64,000 nt of DNA from Chrysaora quinquecirrha (taxonomy: Eukaryota > Cnidaria > Scyphozoa > Semaeostomeae > Pelagiidae). Location of the stretch: NCBI GenBank assembly GCA_014526335.1, contig JACTAT010000368.1:472261-536260 (forward strand), written 5' to 3'. How positions within the stretch are numbered: position 1 is the first letter of the stretch; every line of letters starts with the position of its first letter. The notes beneath the pieces are model-generated. The model worked only from the letters and a program-made list of their open reading frames with translations. It ran no database searches and was not told the origin of the DNA. The position numbers and the translations under genes were made by a program. Below are positions 57,301 through 64,000 of the stretch, one piece after another.

Positions 57301-59046
57301 TCTGATGGACCACCTAGGTTTGCTACCATGTTATCTGAGGTAAACACACCCCCTCGACCTGAACCATGCCACATTGGTCCTCTTATCATATTTACAGTGC
57401 TCTGACCTCCCAGCCACTTGAGAGTTTTGAAAAACTCTATCACTTCAGGATCCCAACTGTAATTGGTGGGTGTAACATATACCTGTAACACATTCTTCAG
57501 GTATTTATAAAATATACCATCCTTTTGAATTCTTCCACTTGCAACAAGCTTATCTAGAGTCAAAGCCACCTCATCTGCATGTTCAACACTTATTGGAATC
57601 ATGTTATATTTTGTGTAGTCTAGATCATCATATTTGATGTACTCGTCTTTACATTCTTCAACTACACAATCACCATCATCTTCTATAAGTAAATCTGATT
57701 CATCATCATCAGTGTCAAGATAAAAACCATCAGGGTCTTCAACTTCCTCAACATCTTCGATAACAGCAATATCTGCAACAAATCCAATATTTGCAATCAA
57801 GTCTGAACCGGTTTTAATAGAATCAGTCTCCTCAAGTCCAAGTACATCTGCATCTTGTTCAAAGTTAATAAACTCATCAGTCATTCCAGTTATTGTTGCC
57901 TCATTGTTACTTGTATCGCAACCAAGTATTGAAGGTAATCTTAAACAAAACAAAAAGAACCCAAATGTTTCAATTGCTGTTATTCAAAAATGAATCTTAA
58001 AAACATTTCATGAGTATTCAACAGATAAACAAAACAAAATGACAATATTTAATTCTTCATATTTAAATAACTATGCTACAATGAATGGTGTACAATGTTT
58101 TTGTAATGTTTGTGTTAATCAATCAGAATATAAAAAAAGAATGTCCAATTTACTTGATGGGGTCTACTCACTCATCATTTTCTGTAGGGCTGTCTTGTGA
58201 GACTTGTGGTTGAGCTACTGTGCCAGTAGTTTCAGCATCATCATTTGAAATAGACCTTTTTCTTTTAACAGCTGGTTCAAAGAACTCTTCAATCCTTTTA
58301 GTTTTTGAAGTGTCAAGCTTAGCAGTACAAGTATGAACACGATTGAAATATTTAATATGTCCTTCTGCAGATCTTTTACACCTATCGAGTTTGGGTGACT
58401 TTCCACACAATAAGCAAACAATAGACTTCCCATCCTCTGACAGTCTAGCATTATCGGTTTGTTGCAGTAATTCTTTCAAACGTTCAGTGTCAGATGCCCG
58501 TTTATTGACTTTATTACCGTGATTTCTTGATCCCTTCTTCCCTTTTTTTGTCATAATTGTTTTAGTAGATTCTTTGGGGTCTCCATTCTTGGAAGACTTA
58601 GAGGACTGACCAGAAGCAGAACCAGCATTATCATCATTATTGGTCTCATTGACATTGGACTCTGAAGATTTTTCGTATTCTTCCAGGACAATATTAAGTG
58701 TACCTTTTTCAAAGCTCACAATGCGTTGAATTACTCTAACACTAAGTGATTTACAGTCGCTCTTGACAAACATGGCCAGCTGATCGTCGGTTCTAAGGAC
58801 AAATGGCGCTTTTTTTGGTTCACCTTGTTGGATGAAGTCGATGTAGTACATCTCTATTGCGTAATCTGCAAAACCACGTTTCTTGCTTGACTCCAGTATA
58901 CCTGCCATACGGCAAATGGTTTTCGAAAGACAACTAGCGGAGATTTTGAGTGGAATGTCTAGTTTGCAATTTTCAGTGTGAATTGATATATTTTTCGCAT
59001 TAATGTACTTAATCTCAACAACGACAGTGCGAGTATTCATCGCCAT
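54309..59046 (-). CDS. Transposase-like protein, about 1,501 residues: zinc finger, DDE-like core with Cys-rich insert, beta-propeller
   Basis: Exons 58172-59046 and 54309-57939. A consensus donor (GA|GTGAGT) and a pyrimidine-rich acceptor (tttgtttaag|A) join in phase 2, giving 1,502 codons with no stop. Order: a folded N-terminus (1-125), a low-complexity linker with basic patches, and a C2H2-like finger (CLLCGK...HIKYFNRVH, about 211-238). Next come a PIP-box-like TKRIEEFF (249-256) and an acidic stretch. The core follows: ENDGTALQPGLQFDP (Asp about 556), a Cys-rich insert (652-713), SIDCESGNRKM (Asp about 724) and FPDVVHLAK (750-758). An NHL/beta-propeller-like part (about 987-1172, QPVGICVEFDRNIYVADSG) precedes LHVENQHAV (Glu about 1291), a Ser/Asp tail and a basic end. 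The layout resembles DDE transposases of the P/KDZ type, but assignment of the catalytic residues is inference. The start ATG is at 59,046. Confidence 0.75.
57940..58171 (-). other. Intron of the transposase-like gene
   Basis: 232 bp, GTGAGT...TTTAAG, AT-rich, with in-frame stops. Without splicing the two open frames would be separate proteins of about 292 and 1,214 residues. Splicing joins TENDE to LPSILGC. Confidence 0.75.
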
Positions 59047-59395
59047 CTTGGTCAATTGGGTAAGTACTTTGTGTGTGCATGACTTAGTGTGATCTGCTTG
59101 GGGATTGGGAACTACATTCTCATTGAAATGACATGTTCAGTGGTCTGTGTGACAATGACAGACTAGAAAGGTCTGAAAATGTTATTTATTACATTCAAAT
59201 ATTAAACATTGAAAGCTACTTATTAAAATTCATTTTCTGTGTAAGTCTAGAATGGTAAAAAGTGAATCCCATTCCCATCTGGTGTTCTATTCCCCATTCC
59301 CAGGGAACGAAATCCCAGTCCTTGTACATCCAATCCCATTTTCCCAGCCCAAAATTAGGCCAATCCCATTCCCAATTTACCCCTTCAGGACCCTC

Positions 59396-59443
59396 AACTA
59401 ACCAACTAACTAACTAACTAACTCACTCACTCACTAACCAACG
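59396..59443. repeat. Short CTAA/CTCA microsatellite
   Basis: aactaaccaactaactaact followed by ctcactcactcactaacc, directly at the right end of the large element. Confidence 0.85.
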
Positions 59444-59766
59444 CTTGAACAATGGAAAACGTGTAACAATAGTATAAGCATCTCAAGAATGCTCTTAGAG
59501 CCATTGTCTCGGCAATTGATGCGCAATTAGCGGTTGGCTTTTCACAACGGCGGCCTGCAAACGGCTTTGTCAATCTTAGGTCATGTGACAATTGTTCTAC
59601 TGACTCGTAATAGTTCACTATGAGTCATTGTTGTTTACTTTATAAACGATGGCAAATTGCCACATTGGTTTAGTTAATGACATTTCAAACATTCTCATCA
59701 TCGATCATAGAGTCTGGGCAAGAGCGGCAATTTCAAAACACTTTTCAAAGCAAATCGTCATCATTC

Positions 59767-59804
<38 letters not shown>

Positions 59805-59806
<2 letters not shown>

Positions 59807-60290
59807 GATTACCATCTTTGACGATGTGGCTGTGGCAAGATCTAAAGGAACGGCACCACCACCACAAACACCCCTACAACCATCACCACGACCACCCCTA
59901 TCACCACCACCACAACCACCCCTACAACCATCACCACGACCACCCTTATCACCACGACCGGCCCCCCCATCACCACCACCACAACCACCCCTACAACCAT
60001 CACCACGATCACTCCTATCACAACCACCACAACCACCCCTACCTTCAGCACCACAACCACCTCTACCACCACCACCACCACACCCACCCTACCACCACAA
60101 TCACCCCCTACCAACCAGCATCATGGTCATCGTGGTCATCAACATCATCATCATAACCACCACCATTATCATAATAATCATTATCGTCATCGTTGTGCAT
60201 ACCGATAAATATCTTTCATCATTTGACCGAAATAGCTATATTCAACCAGAGTGGTTCTTCGAACATGCCCATAGGGCCCCTATGTTTGAA
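59805..60290. repeat. Dispersed CA/CAT-rich repeat, copy B
   Basis: Same block order and tail as 6,582-7,052, preceded by an (ATC)n run (59,760-59,803). The Pro/His/Thr/Ile-rich open frames in both copies are repeat artefacts. Confidence 0.75.
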
Positions 60291-60365
60291 GTCGCCGTAA
60301 GTGTCGGCATTAATGATATCATTAGCAAAAAGCGATTAATTAACAATAAAAATCAATTAGCAGCA

Positions 60366-61895
60366 TTTTTATGTCCGAAGGACATAATGAGAGGGTGTTT
60401 GTGGAACGCATGTATGTATGTATGTATTCATCCATAGACACACAGACGCTTTTTCTGCCAAAATGTAACAATAGATAAACCACAAATACCAGGAAGTAAA
60501 CTTTGAAGTCGCCGTAATTGGTCATCATTAAAAACAATTATTGGACAAAGGAATTTGTAAACAAGTAGATGATTCATTGTGTCAAGTATTTGGCAGAAGT
60601 TGTCGAAGTTCTTATTTACTTTAGGTAATTGGTTTTTTATCCAATCAGAAAATTCTGAAAGTTCTCATTTGCATAATAAGACAAGAGTCGAATCTTCTGT
60701 TGCGTTCTGGTTGTGATTGGCATATTTTTATGTCCGAAGGACATAATGAGAGGGTGTTTGTGGAACGCATGTATGTATGTATGTATCCATCCATAGACAC
60801 ACAGACACTTTTTCTGCCAAAATGTAACAATAGATAAACCACAAATTCGAGGAAGTAAACTTTGAAGTCGCCGTAATTGGTCATCACGAAAACCAACCAT
60901 TTGACAAAGGAATTTGTAAACAAGTAGATGATTCATTGTGTCAAGTATTTGGCAGAAGTTGTTGAAGTTCTTATTTACTGGAGCTAATTGGATTTTTTAT
61001 CCAATCAGAAAATTCTGAAAGTTCTCATTTGCATAATGAGACTAGAAACGTTTTCTGAGACATTTTACTATGACGTGACTCAGTTATTGTCCAGAAGATT
61101 CTCGAACTCGCTACAAAATATGCTCCTTAGAACAGATAGGTTGCTAATACCGTAACGGTTATGAACGATGATTATGATGATGATGATCATAATCATGATA
61201 ACGTTGATAATAATAAGAATGGCATAATGATGATTGTTTCGTTGGTCAGCATGATGATGATGATACTGATGTTGATTATGTTGATGATGTTGATGATGAC
61301 GATGACAATGATGATGATGATGATGCTGATGATGATGATGATGACAATGATGATGATGATATCGGTGATAATGATGAGAATCACATAGGCCTAATGATGA
61401 TTGTTGGGCTGACGATAATTATGATGGTGATGATGATGATCATGTTGATGATGATGATAACGATAAAAATTTTGATGATGATAACCATTTCGATGATGAT
61501 GATGATTGTGATGGTGATTATTGTCCTTCGGACATTTCGATAGCGCGGCTATGTTTATGTCCGAAGGACATAATGAGAGGGTGTTTGTGGAACGCATGTA
61601 TGTATCCATCCATAGACACACGGACGCTTTTCTGCCAAAATGTAACAACAGATAAACCACAAATACCAGGAAGTAAACTTTGAAGTCGCCGTAATTGGTC
61701 ATCATGAAAACCAACTGTTTGACAAAGGAATTTGTAAACACGTTGATGATTCATTGTGCCAAGTATTTGGCAGAAGTTGTCGAAGTTCTTATTTACTGGA
61801 GATAATTTGATTTTTTATCCAATCAGAAAATTCTGAAAGTTCTCATTTGCATAATAAGACAAGAGTCGAATCTTCTGTTGCGTTCTGGATATGTT
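60366..61895. repeat. Three copies of a repeat of about 345 bp starting TTATGTCCGAAGGACATAATGAG
   Basis: Copies at 60,366-60,725, 60,726-61,060 and 61,555-61,895. Each begins with the hairpin TTATGTCC-GAA-GGACATAA, then gagggtgtttgtggaacgca and a TATG run. All then carry gataaaccacaaat, gtaaactttgaagtcgccgt, gatgattcattgtg and gttctcatttgcataat. A GAT microsatellite separates copies 2 and 3. High identity suggests recent local duplication. Confidence 0.85.
61160..61535. repeat. GAT microsatellite, array 1
   Basis: A degenerate (GAT)n/(GATGAC)n block ends in tgtccttcggacatttcgat, directly before repeat copy 3. A Met/Asp-rich frame is an artefact. Confidence 0.9.
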
Positions 61896-62084
61896 TGCAA
61901 AGTTTTGATAGTTTTCAGAATATTCTCGATTTTCTTATTGCATAACAAGATATTTAGTGGGAAAATCCCGAAAGAAATGAGAGTTATCAACTGCGTCATG
62001 GAAATGTTATCTGAGACATTTTACTAAGACGTGACTCAGTTTTATCCAGACGATTCTCGAACTCGCTACAAAATATGCTCCTTA

Positions 62085-62430
62085 TGAACGATGATTATGA
62101 TGATGATGATCATATTCATGATAACGTTGATGACGATGATGATGATGTCGATGATAATAATAAGAATGACATAGTGATGATTGTTTCGTTGGTCATCATG
62201 ATGATCACGATAATTATGTTGATTATGATGATGATGATGATATCGGGGATAGTGATGAGAATCACATAATGATGATTGTTCGGTTGATGATGATTATGGT
62301 GGTGATAATGATGATGATCATGTTGATGATGATGATAAAGACAATGATGATGATGATAATAACGATAAAAATCTTGATGATGATAACAATTTTGATGATG
62401 ATGATGATGACGATTGTGATGGTGGTTACT
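62085..62430. repeat. GAT microsatellite, array 2
   Basis: Shares its start (gaacgatgattatgatgatg) and its end (ctgtccttcggacattgcga) with array 1, so the whole module, not only the simple repeat, was duplicated. Confidence 0.9.
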
Positions 62431-62465
62431 GTCCTTCGGACATTGCGATAGCGTGGCTATGTTCT

Positions 62466-62535
62466 ACTGTGGTGCACTGGTCTAAACCACCGCTTTCTTG
62501 AACTAGAGGTCTGGAGTGCGATCCCCGTTTCACGG
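62466..62535 (+). mobile_element. tRNA-derived SINE head
   Basis: A box A-like TGTGGTGCACTGGTCTAAAC and a box B-like GGAGTGCGATCCCCG are at tRNA spacing, followed by an AT-rich tail with T-runs to about 62,650. The acceptor stem does not close, so it is not called as a tRNA gene. Confidence 0.5.
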
Positions 62536-62650
62536 TACTCTCAATATTTATTATGATCGTTTGGTTTTCATTTTCATGTTTTCATGCTAGAATCATTGAT
62601 TGTAACAACTCTATCCGTTTATGTCCTTCAATAAAGTTTTTCATTTTTTA

Positions 62651-64000
62651 GTCTTCAATTCCAATAGTTTCGTTTACTTCTATATGCTTTCGCGGTCCGC
62701 AGGTGCATAAAAGCAAATGAGTACCATGAAAAGAATTCATATGGATTACATTAGTATTGATTTACTGGAGATCTGTCCCTCAAATTTCAATAAAAATTTT
62801 TCAGGCTGATATAGTTATGACTATGGAATACTATTTTAAATATATTGATTATGATTGAGCGAAAATCACGGCTGGGCGTAATATTTAAAGATTTAAAGAT
62901 TTAAAGATTTCAGATTCCTCCTTCCCCTGTACGCACAAGAACAATGGGCACGTACAATATCAACAATATCAACAATAGATGCATGCATTCAAATTGCTTG
63001 CCGTAAATTGATTCTTAGTGTATAATATTGCTGATTAATTAAAAAACAAACCAAGAGATAACAGAATTTTGAGTTGAAGAGAAGTTTCCAGAATAAAAAG
63101 AGCAAATTAACAACAAGAGGTGGACCCAGCGTGTTCAAAATTTAGCTGTTCCAAAACTAGAACAGGTACTCCCAGATGTTATCAAATACACACTTGCTTG
63201 GATCTTCTTCCATAACTAATAAGAGAATACCCTTACTTGCAAATATGAGGATTAAACATTAATGCACGATCATAGACGTTAGTTCTCAGGGGGGCCGTTA
63301 TTGGGGAGGTTCACGACAACCTTCAACCTTTACAAGACATTCTCCGCATTACAGAAGTTTTAATGAGAAACCCGACTTATATATGCAATGACCCTCTTAG
63401 ATATCCTTCGGAGATGGAAGTCAATCCTAAGAAGATAGCAACGCTGGCGCAATGTGCGAAGGAAGAGATCATAATGCTTAACAAATAATGTTTGGGACTG
63501 GCAGACTATCAAGGTAGACTGCACATGAAATTGATATAGCTCATTTGCTGGTGTTTAGTGGTTGTTTTGTTTTCAAAATCAAAACGAGCAAAACTGTGCT
63601 GTAGTTATATTCTCAAATGAGAAGTTTAGAAGGTGCTGTCAAGAATGTTGAAATTCAATTTCATAAATTGATCCGAGATTGGAAAATGCAATCTATTATT
63701 GGGAAGTTCGAGTTTTGTTGGATTGAACAATTGTAAAAATTGTCATTGGTCCCATAAGTATTGAGTTCAAGAAGGCAGGCGCGCTTTTTAGCTGTGTTCA
63801 ATAATTCCCGTCTTCGGATTGGGATGCCTGCCTGCCTGTTGGGAGGCCAGACGGAAAGGCTGCTTTGAACAATTGATGATGCACAAGCCCTTGAAATGAA
63901 AAATCAACATACAGGACGTTTTTCCAACTTTAGGTAAATTGTAATTAATTGGCACAGGGTGAAGGGGATCTTAGATATGTGGGTGTAGCACCAAATTCGG
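62651..64000. other. Terminal stretch, nothing recognised
   Basis: AT-rich. A triplicate of atttaaag lies at about 62,883 and caatatcaa repeats near 62,958. No conserved frame, RNA gene or element ends were found. Confidence 0.4.

Larger units (their letters stand above)
53787..59395 (-). mobile_element. Large unclassified DNA transposon with one 1.5-kilo-residue gene (5,609 bp)
   Basis: Termini GAGGGTCCTGAAGGGG and CCCCTTCAGGACCCTC form a perfect 16-bp inverted repeat. Both subterminal regions contain several AATCCCATTCCCAG-like repeats, on the same strand at both ends. The left boundary is confirmed by the interrupted inverted arm at 53,786. The only gene is the two-exon gene on the minus strand. 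No clear target duplication is seen; the right flank is a (CTAA)n run. The gene and termini look intact, suggesting recent activity. Confidence 0.75.

Noticed and set aside
54309..58171. Two separate genes in the 5.6-kb element
   Set aside because: A consensus donor in the last codons of the upstream frame and a phase-matched acceptor support one spliced gene.
59649..60437. 262-codon frame with Pro-rich and Ile-rich parts
   Set aside because: It is built entirely of simple repeats in a dispersed repeat copy.

Overview
This is a repeat-rich, AT-rich metazoan nuclear window. Spliced genes with GT-AG introns, astacin and C2H2 zinc-finger genes, gypsy, BEL/Pao, LINE, Penelope-like and hAT/Mutator-type remnants, and an 18S rRNA fragment all point to an invertebrate animal. 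The 18S wording and the 2A-bearing LINE make a cnidarian my best guess, but that is inference.

Host genes. (1) 0.2-4.5 kb, + strand: an eight-finger C2H2 zinc-finger gene in two coding exons, with one apparent frameshift between fingers 4 and 5. (2) 8.3-11.3 kb, - strand: a six-exon secreted astacin metalloprotease. All six exons join in frame, except for a TAA codon inside the catalytic domain. (3) 35.3-49.3 kb, - strand: a small two-exon gene resembling the bacterial YscW/YbaY domain. Its intron of about 13.5 kb holds most of the mobile DNA between those positions.

Mobile and repeated DNA. From 11.8 to 19.3 kb there is a roughly 1-kb inverted repeat. Its left arm holds a 2-kb internal LINE segment (coiled coil + SGNH + endonuclease) flanked by direct repeats of about 50 bp. 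Its right arm holds a 0.74-kb non-autonomous hAT element. From 20 to 26 kb lies a dead gypsy element on the - strand. Its gag is split by a 1.49-kb Mutator-like element (10-bp target duplication, G-rich minisatellite inverted repeats) that carries a rearranged 18S rRNA fragment, and that fragment is in turn split by a 0.4-kb MITE with TA target sites. From 26.8 to 35.0 kb there is a young BEL/Pao element with near-identical LTRs but broken frames. From 38.3 to 42.4 kb there is a LINE with a 2A-like motif, interrupted by a 1.74-kb foldback element built of short tandem repeats. Several MITEs, tRNA-derived SINE heads, satellites and microsatellites fill the rest.

The most interesting block is 53,787-59,395. 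It is a 5.6-kb unit bounded by a 16-bp inverted repeat. It contains one two-exon gene that reads in frame as a protein of about 1,501 residues: an N-terminal zinc-finger region, a region laid out like an RNase H-fold DDE transposase with a cysteine-rich insert, a beta-propeller/NHL-like stretch, and an acidic tail. It appears intact, and I cannot place it in a named transposon superfamily.
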